From Bacteroidaceae bacterium (GTDB lineage: Bacteria > Bacteroidota > Bacteroidia > Bacteroidales > Bacteroidaceae): 6,025 bases of DNA. Below are positions 1 to 6,025 of this stretch, one piece after another. The DNA lies in NCBI GenBank assembly GCA_023227685.1, contig JALNVG010000150.1, forward strand, positions 1 to 6,025, written 5' to 3'. Below the pieces are notes generated by a model. The model was not told the DNA's origin, did no database searches, and saw only the letters and a program-made list of their open reading frames with translations. Position 1 is the stretch's first letter; every line of letters starts with the position of its first letter. Both the position numbers and the translations under genes were made by a program.

Positions 1-14
1 ACCAATATTTTTTT

Positions 15-87
<73 letters not shown>

Positions 88-158
88 CTTCGATTTTTAA
101 TCCGATTTATTCTTTTTTATTGAGTTCTTTGTTTTCTTGTATTTTCTCGATGAAAAAA

Positions 159-190
159 TTTGCTTGTTTCATATTTAATAGTGAATTTTG
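159..190 (+). promoter_or_regulatory. Bacteroides-type promoter for the HAD phosphatase gene
   Basis: TTTG at 159-162 and GAATTTTG at 183-190 are separated by 20 bases. This fits the Bacteroidota sigma-70 layout (TTTG near -33, TAnnTTTG near -7, spacer about 19-21) with one mismatch, G for T in the first base of the -7 box. It ends 33 bases before the ATG at 224, which leaves a short leader. The assignment rests on consensus matching in very AT-rich DNA, so a chance match is possible. Confidence 0.45.
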
Positions 191-223
191 CATCTGATAA
201 AATATAATAATAAATTAGAATAG

Positions 224-877
224 ATGGATCCTACAGTAAGTATTGCAGCCTTGTTTGATTTTGATGGGGTGATTATGGATACGGAATCTCAATATACCAT
301 TTTATGGAATAGATTAGGAAAGAAATATCTTGCACGTGAGAATTTCGGTCCTATTATTAAAGGTCAGACTTTGATAAAAATATTTGATAAATATTTTTCG
401 AGTCAGAAAGAAGTTCAAGTAGAAATTGCTGAGGAATTAACTCTTTTTGAAAAGGAAATGTCGTATGAATATATTCCCGGAGTACAATCTTTTATGTGTG
501 ATCTTCGTTCCCATGGGGTGAAAATAGCTGTAGTGACAAGTTCAAATCTTGAGAAGATGGCTAATGTATACAAAACACATCCCGAATTTAAGAATCAGGT
601 TGATCTTATTCTTACCGAGGAGTCGTTCGCCCATTCAAAACCTAATCCGGAGTGTTATGTTAAAAGTATGAATATGCTACATTCAACGCCCGAGAGTGCT
701 TTTGTTTTTGAGGATTCTTTTCACGGCCTTAAAGCTGGTATCGATTCGGGAGCGTTCGTTTTCGGGCTGGCAACAACTAATCCTCGAGAAGCTATCGAAA
801 GTTATGCTGATTATATAATTGATGATTTCAGTGGAATGACATTTGAAAAAATGATTCAATTGCGACGATTGAAATAG
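224..877 (+). CDS. HAD-superfamily hydrolase, beta-phosphoglucomutase-like
   Basis: This 217-residue soluble protein has all four haloacid-dehalogenase motifs in order. Motif I is DFDGVIMDT at 12-20, with D12 the expected nucleophile and D14 the general acid/base. Motif II is VVTSS at 103-107. Motif III is the lysine of SKPNP at 138-142. Motif IV is the acidic pair E163-D164 in FEDSFHG. A helical cap between motif I and about residue 85 makes it subfamily I, the group with beta-phosphoglucomutase, phosphoglycolate phosphatase and small sugar-phosphate phosphatases. Length and the DGV..DT and ED-S/G signatures match that group, but they do not fix the substrate; mutase and phosphatase are both possible. 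The start is firm: an in-frame TAG sits directly before the ATG, and the next Met (18) lies inside motif I. There is no Shine-Dalgarno sequence. It appears to be a single-gene unit, with 139 AT-rich bases separating it from panB. Confidence 0.88.
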   Translation: MDPTVSIAALFDFDGVIMDTESQYTILWNRLGKKYLARENFGPIIKGQTLIKIFDKYFSSQKEVQVEIAEELTLFEKEMSYEYIPGVQSFMCDLRSHGVKIAVVTSSNLEKMANVYKTHPEFKNQVDLILTEESFAHSKPNPECYVKSMNMLHSTPESAFVFEDSFHGLKAGIDSGAFVFGLATTNPREAIESYADYIIDDFSGMTFEKMIQLRRLK

Positions 878-973
878 TAATTTGTGAATTAAGTTTTTTA
901 TGTGTTTCTTTTATATGAATAAAGAGTAAATCGATTTTTTTAATTTTTATATTATTTATAAATGATAAAATGA

Positions 974-981
974 TAACTTTG
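974..981 (+). promoter_or_regulatory. -7 promoter box upstream of panB
   Basis: TAACTTTG matches the Bacteroidota -7 consensus TAnnTTTG exactly and lies 35 bases before the panB ATG. No TTTG is found 19-21 bases upstream; that stretch reads as AT-rich sequence such as TATT, so the -33 element is weak or absent. The rest of the 878-1016 gap is strongly AT-rich, and I see no riboswitch-like fold or strong terminator in it. Confidence 0.4.
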
Positions 982-1016
982 CAGTCGATTTTAAAGAATT
1001 AAAAAACATTTTTATT

Positions 1017-1838
1017 ATGGTAAATAATTCCTCAAACGATAAAAAGAAAGTAACAACACACAGTTTACTAGAGATGAAGCAGAAGGGCGAAAAGATAGCT
1101 ATGCTGACTTCGTATGATTATTCCATGGCTAAGATTGTTGATGAATCAGGTGTGGATATGATTCTTGTGGGTGATTCTGCTTCAAATGTGATGGCTGGAA
1201 ATTCGACAACTCTTCCTATTACACTTGATGAAATGATTTTTTATGGTCGCTCTGTTGTTCGTGGTGTAAAGTATGCTATGGTTGTTATCGATATGCCTTT
1301 TGGCTCTTATCAAGGCAATGATTATGTAGGCTTGTCTTCTGCGGTACGTATAATGAAAGAGACGAATGCTGATGCCGTGAAACTTGAAGGTGGAGAAGAA
1401 ATTATCGGAACCATAAAACTTATGGTTAATGCCGGGATTCCGGTAGTTGGACATTTGGGACTTACGCCTCAATCCATTCATAAATTCGGGACTTATGCCG
1501 TGCGTGCAAAAGAGGATGCTGAAGCAGAGAAACTTATTCATGATGCACATCTTCTTGAGGAGGCTGGTTGTTGTTCTTTGGTACTTGAAAAAATACCGGC
1601 AACTTTGGCTTCACGTGCTGCTTCGGAATTGACAATACCTGTTATTGGCATAGGTGCGGGGGGTGGCGTTGATGGTCAGGTGCTTGTGATACATGATATG
1701 TTGGGAATGAATAATGGTTTTCATCCTCGTTTCTTACGTCAATATGCAGATTTACATACAGTGATGACCGATGCTATCGGGCATTATGTAAAAGATGTAA
1801 AGGATTCAGATTTTCCTAATGAGAAAGAACAATATTAA
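1017..1838 (+). CDS. panB: 3-methyl-2-oxobutanoate hydroxymethyltransferase (ketopantoate hydroxymethyltransferase)
   Basis: PanB transfers a hydroxymethyl group from 5,10-methylene-tetrahydrofolate to alpha-ketoisovalerate, giving ketopantoate. This is the first committed step of pantothenate and hence coenzyme A synthesis, in the cytoplasm. The 273-residue length is close to the usual 260-280 of this TIM-barrel family. Visible signatures are MLTSYDYSMAKI (29-40), VGDSASNVMAG (51-61) with metal-ligand D53, VIDMPFGSY (90-98) with second metal ligand D92, the active-site strand VKLEGG (121-126) with K122 and E124, GHLGLTPQS (145-153), LEKIP (190-194) with the catalytic-base glutamate E191, and the C-terminal IGIGAG...DGQVLVIHDMLG block (210-230). 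No expected catalytic residue is missing. The first ~12 residues are polar and lysine-rich and precede the conserved core, a modest N-terminal extension. No Shine-Dalgarno sequence is seen, as is normal for the group. The transporter gene starts 12 bases after the stop, so the two are probably co-transcribed. No panC, panD or panE lies in the window. Confidence 0.97.
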   Translation: MVNNSSNDKKKVTTHSLLEMKQKGEKIAMLTSYDYSMAKIVDESGVDMILVGDSASNVMAGNSTTLPITLDEMIFYGRSVVRGVKYAMVVIDMPFGSYQGNDYVGLSSAVRIMKETNADAVKLEGGEEIIGTIKLMVNAGIPVVGHLGLTPQSIHKFGTYAVRAKEDAEAEKLIHDAHLLEEAGCCSLVLEKIPATLASRAASELTIPVIGIGAGGGVDGQVLVIHDMLGMNNGFHPRFLRQYADLHTVMTDAIGHYVKDVKDSDFPNEKEQY

Positions 1839-1850
1839 TTCATAAATACT

Positions 1851-3002
1851 ATGCCTCATAAACTTGGAAATGTTCACTTTTTAGTGATATGTATTGCTAA
1901 TTTTTTCCTTTTTATGTCGATGTATTTGCTTCTTTCTGTTCTCCCCTGGGGGATGGTGGGGCGGTTGAATGTGCCGATTTTTCAGTCTGGTTGTTATCCG
2001 CTTTTTGTAGTGGCAGGAATGTTATTGATCAGTCCGTTTCATGGTCATCTGGTTGATGCTTTCAGACGACGTACAGTTTGTTTTGTCGGTTTTGTATTTG
2101 TGGTGTTAACTACATTCGGATACATGTTGGTAAAAGAGATTACAATTTTTTATCTGCTGGCCTTTGTTCAGGGAGTTGCTTTTGGAATGGCCGCGGAATC
2201 GGGTATAACACTTGCTATAGATATCGTACAGTCAAGTTTGCGTAGTAGGGGAAATCTTAAATTTCAAGGTTTTGGCGTATCCGGTATTCTGGTGGGTATT
2301 ATAGCAGGAGTGGCTGTTTATAAGCAACTGGGTATGAATTTTTTGATGTTTGCTTCAATTGCATCAGGAGTAATAGGTGCTATATTTGTTTTAGGAGCAA
2401 ATGTACCTTTTCGTGCTCCGATAGAAAATTCTATATTATCAATCGATCGCTTTTTCTTGTTGCGTGGATGGTTACCGGCTTTAAATATATGTCTGACAGC
2501 TTTTGCTATCGGTTTATTAATACCATTAGCCTTTACCTATTGGGATTCATTTATAAATATAGGATTATTACCTCAAATTTATTTGCTTTCCGGATTATTA
2601 GGAGGTATAGTCCTGTCTTGGCTTATATTACGGCTTTTTCTCAACGAGAAGTATAAAAATTATTCCGTCTTTTTGGGTCTTGCATTACTACTATTAGCCT
2701 TTTATCTGTTGAATATTCGTTTGTATCCGGTATTTATTGCATTCTTAATGGGATGTAGCTTGAGCATCATCATTCCGCGCTTTTTAATGATGCTGATTTC
2801 TCTCTCTTCTCATTGTGAAAGGTGTACAGCTAATACAACAACTCTTTTAGCTTGGCAAATCGGGCTTTTGGTAGGAGTTTCGGTTGCCTATATTTTGAAT
2901 TTATCAACTGTGATATATATAGGGTATTCAGTGGTCTTGTTTGTTCTGCTTATTTATATGGTAGCAACTAATCATTATTTCATGAAGAGGAAAATCCGGT
3001 AG
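1851..3002 (+). CDS. Major facilitator superfamily transporter, substrate unknown
   Basis: This very hydrophobic 383-residue inner-membrane protein has about 12 predicted membrane spans, read by eye at roughly 9-31, 47-62, 75-92, 95-115, 138-157, 160-183, 206-228, 239-262, 270-288, 291-316, 332-350 and 352-371. The loop between spans 2 and 3 carries GHLVDAFRRR (65-74), a good match to MFS motif A (G-x-L-a-D-r-x-G-r-k) with D69 and an arginine cluster, although the usual second glycine is replaced. A longer polar loop near 184-203 separates the two six-helix halves. The C-terminus ends in a basic tail, KRKIR, consistent with a cytoplasmic end. Acidic residues within or at the edge of spans (E115, D124) could take part in proton coupling. 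Size and topology fit a drug- or metabolite-type MFS permease, but nothing in the sequence names a substrate. The 12-base gap after panB suggests one transcript and allows a link to pantothenate metabolism, which is inference only. The stop codon lies inside a probable terminator hairpin. Confidence 0.85.
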   Translation: MPHKLGNVHFLVICIANFFLFMSMYLLLSVLPWGMVGRLNVPIFQSGCYPLFVVAGMLLISPFHGHLVDAFRRRTVCFVGFVFVVLTTFGYMLVKEITIFYLLAFVQGVAFGMAAESGITLAIDIVQSSLRSRGNLKFQGFGVSGILVGIIAGVAVYKQLGMNFLMFASIASGVIGAIFVLGANVPFRAPIENSILSIDRFFLLRGWLPALNICLTAFAIGLLIPLAFTYWDSFINIGLLPQIYLLSGLLGGIVLSWLILRLFLNEKYKNYSVFLGLALLLLAFYLLNIRLYPVFIAFLMGCSLSIIIPRFLMMLISLSSHCERCTANTTTLLAWQIGLLVGVSVAYILNLSTVIYIGYSVVLFVLLIYMVATNHYFMKRKIR

Positions 3003-3024
3003 GTCTTATTCCTATATGGATTTT
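2991..3024. terminator. Probable bidirectional terminator between convergent units
   Basis: AAAATCC (2991-2997) pairs perfectly with GGATTTT (3018-3024). Inside it, TAGG (3000-3003) pairs with CCTA (3011-3014) across a 7-base loop, leaving a small GG/TAT internal loop. The A-rich left arm and the T run at 3021-3026 supply a U tract for transcripts from either direction. It sits where the panB-MFS unit meets the dgkA end of the minus-strand unit, overlaps the last codons and stop of the MFS gene, and nearly touches the kinase stop codon. The stem is AT-rich and therefore weak. Confidence 0.5.
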
Positions 3025-3025
3025 T

Positions 3026-3397
3026 TCAGAAAAGTCGAATCAGATAAGGAATGAAAATGATCAATCCGATGATCGCAGCTGTTATTGCACTGATTAAAAC
3101 TGCACCTGCAGCTATATCTTTTACATTACCAGCTGATGGATTATGTTCCGGTGAGACAATATTAACCAATCTTTCAATGGCTGTATTGAAAGCCTCGGCA
3201 GTAAGAACAAAGCCGATGCAAAAAATGACGATAATCCATTCCGCTTTTGTAAGATGGAAGAAGAGTCCGGCTAATATGACGAATACTGATATCCCGAGAT
3301 GAATCCATGCATTGTGTTCATTCGTTATATAACTTATTATTCCTTTATAGGCATAACCAAAGCTCTTAATCCTTTTTTTAATATTGAATCTTTTCAT
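3026..3397 (-). CDS. dgkA: DgkA/UdpK-type membrane kinase (diacylglycerol or undecaprenol kinase)
   Basis: This small integral membrane protein of 123 residues has the usual length for prokaryotic diacylglycerol kinases. Three hydrophobic spans follow a basic N-terminus: about 30-48, 52-70 and 95-119. Family signature residues are present: E27-N29 before span 1, the E-A-F-N-T-A-I-E block at 68-75 (E68, N71 and E75 correspond to E69, N72 and E76 of E. coli DgkA), and V-K-D-I-A-A-G-A-V-L at 92-101 with K93 and D94, the nucleotide/metal-binding pair. The enzyme phosphorylates a membrane lipid with ATP. In E. coli the substrate is diacylglycerol, while many homologues outside Proteobacteria act on undecaprenol, feeding the carrier pool for cell-wall and polysaccharide export. 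Sequence alone does not decide between these. It lies 34 bases downstream of the RelA/SpoT homologue on the same strand with no obvious promoter between, so co-transcription is likely. The ATG has no Shine-Dalgarno sequence. Confidence 0.92.
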   Translation of the reverse strand: MKRFNIKKRIKSFGYAYKGIISYITNEHNAWIHLGISVFVILAGLFFHLTKAEWIIVIFCIGFVLTAEAFNTAIERLVNIVSPEHNPSAGNVKDIAAGAVLISAITAAIIGLIIFIPYLIRLF

Positions 3398-3431
3398 TTA
3401 AACATGATCTACAATGTAGTGAAGTTTGATT

Positions 3432-5651
3432 TTAATTTCTGCTCACTTGTTTAACCCCCTTTACCGATCTTATCTTTTTTATTAGTGCTTCCAATTTGCG
3501 TGTATCACTTATCATAACTGTTAGTGTGCCGTCAAAGAGACCTACATTTGAATCAATAGTAATAGAACGGAGAGTGATTCCCATCTCTTTTGAGATGAGT
3601 GAAGTGATATTTGTAACAATCCCTAAATCATCATTACCAATTATCCGTAGTGTAATTGGATATTGTTTGCCTTCGGATTTACCTGCCCAGCGTGCTTTGA
3701 TAATGCGATAACCGAAACGTTCTCTCAATTGTCCGGCATTAGGGCAATTTGTACGATGTACGGTTACACTGCCCGATACGGTAATAAATCCAAAAACTTC
3801 GTCTCCATAAATCGGATTACAGCATTTGGCCAGTTTGAAGTTGATGCCTCTCATATCCTTATCAATGATAAGAATATCATCTCTTTCGACTTTCTCATCC
3901 TCTCCCGGCTTGGGCAGGTTGTATCCTTCTGCACTGCGTACGGCAACTTCTTCGTGTGGCATATTATCACGTTTGAGTTGGTCAGTGTATTTGTCAAGGA
4001 TATCATTTATGTCAATCGTATTGTCAGCTATAGCCTGATAAAATTCGGTTATATTTTTGAATCCGAGATGTTTGATGAGGCGCATCAGTGTGCCTTCGTC
4101 ATATTCTATTTTTCTATTCTTAAACTTTCTGTCTAAAGCTTCTTTTGCTATGTTGTGTTGGCGAGCTTCTTTTTCCTTTAAAGCTTGGCGAATTTTGGTG
4201 CGTGCACGAGTGGTTGTTGCGATTTTTAGCCAATCTTGTTTAGGTGTTTGCGTGTTCGAAGTCATGATTTCCACTTGATCACCGTTAAACAATTGTTGCC
4301 TTATCTGGACAACTTTACCATTAACTTTAGCACCAACGCAAGTATCTCCCAGTTTGCTATGTATATTATAAGCAAAATCAAGAACAGTGGCTCCTTTGCT
4401 CAATTTGAATAAATCACCCTTAGGCGTAAACACAAAAACTTCATCTTTGTACAGATCTACTTTAAACTGATCCATAACTTTCAACGAATCTGAAGTGGAA
4501 TTTTCGAGTGCCTCTCTGACTGAAGTCAGCCATTCGTCAAGTCCATTTTCGCCTTTTATACCTTTATAGCGCCAATGAGCAGCTAGTCCACATTCGGCAA
4601 TATCATCCATTCGGCGAGTACGAATTTGTACTTCCACCCATTTGCCCTGAGGGCCCATAACTGTGGTATGCAATGATTCGTAGCCGTTGCTCTTTGGTAT
4701 AGATAACCAGTCGCGTAATCTATTCGGATTGGGCGTGTACATATCGGTGACAATAGAAAACACTTTCCAACAATCCTGTTTTTCAATTGCCGGATCTTCA
4801 TCCGTATCAATAATAATACGGATAGCGAACAAGTCATATATATTCTCGAAAGCTGTTTTTTGCTTTAGCATTTTTTGCCATATAGAATGTATGGTTTTTG
4901 TTCTACCCTTGATTGTGAATTTCAAACCGGATTCTGTGACCTTTTTCTTAATAGGTTCTATGAAAGAAGCGATATATTTATCACGAGAAGCCTTTGTCTG
5001 ATTCAGTTGATCTTTGATAAAATAATACGTGTCGTGCTGAGTATATTTTAAAAATAAATCTTCCAGTTCCGATTTTAGCTTATATAATCCGAGCTTGTGA
5101 GCCAGTGGTGCGTAAAGGTATGCGGCCTCGTTAGCCACTTTCAGCTTATCTTCCTTGTTTTTGGAATCTCTGATTTGGCGCATGATATTTACACGGTCGG
5201 CAATCATGATGAGTATCACTCTCATATCCTGGGCAAAAGACAAGAGCAGATTGCGAAAGTTCTCTGATTCTACGGTAGGGTTCTTAGCATAAAGCTCGCT
5301 GATTTTGACAAGTCCGTTTACAATACTTGCAGCGTCATGCCCGAATGTTTCTTTGACTTGTTCTAAAGATAAAATTTTCTTTAACACGGTCTCTTTCAGC
5401 AGCACACCGACAAGAAAGGGTCCGTTGATTCCTATTTCATCAGAAACGATAACGGCCGTCTGCATACTGCAAATAATGGGATTCAAGTTAAAGTTATTGC
5501 GAGTAAGTGCACCTTGTTGTATAGTAATGGTAAGAGACTTCTTCAGGTTTCTGATATCTGTGTTGGAAACACTATTCCCAACAGATTTCAAAAGTTGTTT
5601 GAATAGCGAGATAAGTTCGCCTTTTTCTTTTGAAGTGAAAAAATCGTTCAT
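3432..5651 (-). CDS. relA: Long RelA/SpoT homologue, probable synthetase-only (p)ppGpp synthetase
   Basis: This 739-residue cytoplasmic stringent-response enzyme makes (p)ppGpp from ATP and GDP/GTP. Domains in order: an N-terminal pseudo-hydrolase (about 1-200), the synthetase (about 230-365), TGS (about 403-465), a helical region, a conserved-cysteine/zinc-finger segment (C610, C611, H632, C636) and a C-terminal ACT domain (about 665-738). The full regulatory half suggests ribosome-linked control. Synthetase signatures are GRTKTIHSIWQKM (249-261), YDLFAIRII (272-280) with the likely Mg ligand D273, RLRD (311-314), IPKSNGYESLHT (318-329) and VEVQIRT (339-345) with E340. The hydrolase is degenerate. 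The canonical HDxxED site reads K86-E87-T88-V89-L90-K91, and no histidine occurs before residue 105, so the metal-binding histidines are gone; only the later ADR aspartate (D152) remains. The HD pair at 105-106 is in a different, non-catalytic position. The ATG at 5651 is preceded by a weak AGG. It leads the unit that includes the kinase gene and diverges from the DUF4301 gene. The symbol relA is by function; a second, bifunctional Rel/SpoT elsewhere in the genome is expected to degrade the alarmone. Confidence 0.95.
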   Translation of the reverse strand: MNDFFTSKEKGELISLFKQLLKSVGNSVSNTDIRNLKKSLTITIQQGALTRNNFNLNPIICSMQTAVIVSDEIGINGPFLVGVLLKETVLKKILSLEQVKETFGHDAASIVNGLVKISELYAKNPTVESENFRNLLLSFAQDMRVILIMIADRVNIMRQIRDSKNKEDKLKVANEAAYLYAPLAHKLGLYKLKSELEDLFLKYTQHDTYYFIKDQLNQTKASRDKYIASFIEPIKKKVTESGLKFTIKGRTKTIHSIWQKMLKQKTAFENIYDLFAIRIIIDTDEDPAIEKQDCWKVFSIVTDMYTPNPNRLRDWLSIPKSNGYESLHTTVMGPQGKWVEVQIRTRRMDDIAECGLAAHWRYKGIKGENGLDEWLTSVREALENSTSDSLKVMDQFKVDLYKDEVFVFTPKGDLFKLSKGATVLDFAYNIHSKLGDTCVGAKVNGKVVQIRQQLFNGDQVEIMTSNTQTPKQDWLKIATTTRARTKIRQALKEKEARQHNIAKEALDRKFKNRKIEYDEGTLMRLIKHLGFKNITEFYQAIADNTIDINDILDKYTDQLKRDNMPHEEVAVRSAEGYNLPKPGEDEKVERDDILIIDKDMRGINFKLAKCCNPIYGDEVFGFITVSGSVTVHRTNCPNAGQLRERFGYRIIKARWAGKSEGKQYPITLRIIGNDDLGIVTNITSLISKEMGITLRSITIDSNVGLFDGTLTVMISDTRKLEALIKKIRSVKGVKQVSRN

Positions 5652-5672
5652 ATTTACCTGTTTTATTCGATG

Positions 5673-5707
5673 TAAAAGTAGCTTTTTTTCTTTAATTTTA
5701 AACCAAA
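5673..5707 (-). promoter_or_regulatory. Possible promoter for the relA-dgkA unit
   Basis: On the minus strand, TTTG (plus-strand CAAA at 5704-5707) is followed after 23 bases by TACTTTTA (plus-strand TAAAAGTA at 5673-5680), which matches TAnnTTTG at all but the last base. The -7 box ends 21 bases before the relA ATG. The spacer is two bases longer than the usual 19-21, so this is a tentative call. Confidence 0.33.
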
Positions 5708-5723
5708 GGTGAATATTTTTTTG

Positions 5724-5731
5724 TATTTTTG
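5724..5731 (+). promoter_or_regulatory. -7 promoter box upstream of the DUF4301 gene
   Basis: TATTTTTG is an exact match to the Bacteroidota -7 consensus TAnnTTTG, placed 25 bases before the ATG at 5757. No clear TTTG sits 19-21 bases upstream. That position falls in the same bases as the proposed -33 box of the divergent relA promoter. The T-rich surroundings raise the chance of a random match. Confidence 0.35.
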
Positions 5732-5756
5732 AACATCATTATAAAATAAAACGATT

Positions 5757-6025
5757 ATGATTACTTCTCAAGACAAAGAATTACTTGCAAAAAAAAGAAT
5801 CACAGAGGCTCGGATTAACAGTCAAATGGGTTGTTTAGTCAAGGGCTTTCCTTATATGAAGCTGTTTGCCGCCGCTTCTTTGCAGAACGGAATTATGGTA
5901 TTTACTAATGAAGAGCAGATGAAATATCTCGCGATATGGGATAATTACAAAGAATCCGGTAAGAAAATGGAGAAGTTTGTACCTGCATCCGGTGCAGCCA
6001 GCAGAATGTTTAAGAATCTTTTCGG
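5757..6025 (+). CDS. DUF4301 family protein, N-terminal part (cut by window edge)
   Basis: An open frame starts at the ATG and runs to the edge, giving 89 full codons with no stop. I recognise the N-terminal region of DUF4301, a family of roughly 500-residue proteins of unknown function known mainly from Bacteroidota. The features I rely on are the KGFPYMKL segment at 29-36, a helical middle part, and FVPASGAASRMFK at about 74-86. The last motif resembles the glycine/serine-rich P-x-x-G-x-x-S-R-M loop that begins the nucleotide-binding site of sugar-nucleotide nucleotidyltransferases, although in those enzymes it lies at the very N-terminus. A nucleotidyltransferase-like fold is therefore possible but unproven. 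The protein has no signal peptide or membrane span in the visible part, so it is probably cytoplasmic. It is transcribed away from relA, with 105 bases between the two start codons. About four fifths of the gene is missing from the window. Confidence 0.8.
   Translation, partial: MITSQDKELLAKKRITEARINSQMGCLVKGFPYMKLFAAASLQNGIMVFTNEEQMKYLAIWDNYKESGKKMEKFVPASGAASRMFKNLF

Noticed and set aside
88..158. T-rich stretch after the tRNA as a terminator
   Set aside because: There are T runs but no convincing stem precedes them, so I could not support a terminator call.
1182..1550. 122-codon open frame on the minus strand inside panB
   Set aside because: It lies wholly antisense to a firmly identified panB gene, has no recognisable motifs, and is an ordinary by-product of codon use on the other strand.
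3409..3419. Small hairpin (CTAC-AAT-GTAG) between relA and the kinase gene
   Set aside because: A 4-bp stem with a 3-base loop and no U tract is expected by chance and too weak to be a terminator or attenuator.
3663..4136. 157-codon plus-strand open frame antisense to relA
   Set aside because: It overlaps the conserved-cysteine region of the RelA/SpoT protein on the other strand and has no independent coding evidence.
5334..5339. His-Asp pair at residues 105-106 of the RelA/SpoT protein as a hydrolase HD motif
   Set aside because: It sits in the F-G-x-x-x-x-x-I-V-x-G segment that follows the true HD site by about 20 residues and lacks the downstream E-D; the true site reads Lys-Glu.
5305..5712. 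135-codon plus-strand open frame over the 5' end of the RelA/SpoT homologue gene
   Set aside because: It is almost fully antisense to a well-supported coding sequence and its translation looks like no protein family I know; shadow frame.

Overview
The window looks like chromosomal DNA from a member of the Bacteroidales (Bacteroidota). The grounds are its AT-rich composition, the near absence of Shine-Dalgarno sequences, promoter-like boxes of the Bacteroides type (TTTG / TAnnTTTG), a tRNA gene without an encoded CCA end, and a DUF4301-type protein, a family I know mainly from Bacteroidota. The genus cannot be fixed from this sequence. No mobile element, CRISPR array or integration scar is visible, and no stretch of more than 300 bases lacks a gene.

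Left part (1-1016): a complete tRNA-Gly(GCC), then a beta-phosphoglucomutase-like HAD phosphatase with its own well-matched promoter. Middle (1017-3002): a two-gene plus-strand unit of panB (ketopantoate hydroxymethyltransferase, first committed step of pantothenate/CoA synthesis) and, 12 bases on, a 12-helix major facilitator transporter of unknown substrate. This unit meets a minus-strand unit tail to tail at about 3003-3025, where one stem-loop could stop transcription from both sides.

Right part (3026-6025): a minus-strand unit of a long RelA/SpoT homologue followed by a small DgkA/UdpK-type membrane kinase. A divergently transcribed DUF4301 gene is cut by the right edge.

The functions are mostly housekeeping: translation (tRNA), sugar-phosphate or other phosphate ester metabolism (HAD), coenzyme A supply (panB), stringent response ((p)ppGpp synthesis) and lipid or lipid-carrier phosphorylation. 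The most notable point is the RelA/SpoT homologue. Its hydrolase domain has lost the catalytic HD and ED residues, as in proteobacterial RelA, yet its synthetase carries an RxRD motif close to the RxKD type of bifunctional enzymes rather than the ExDD of proteobacterial RelA. I do not see a convincing new multi-gene system here.
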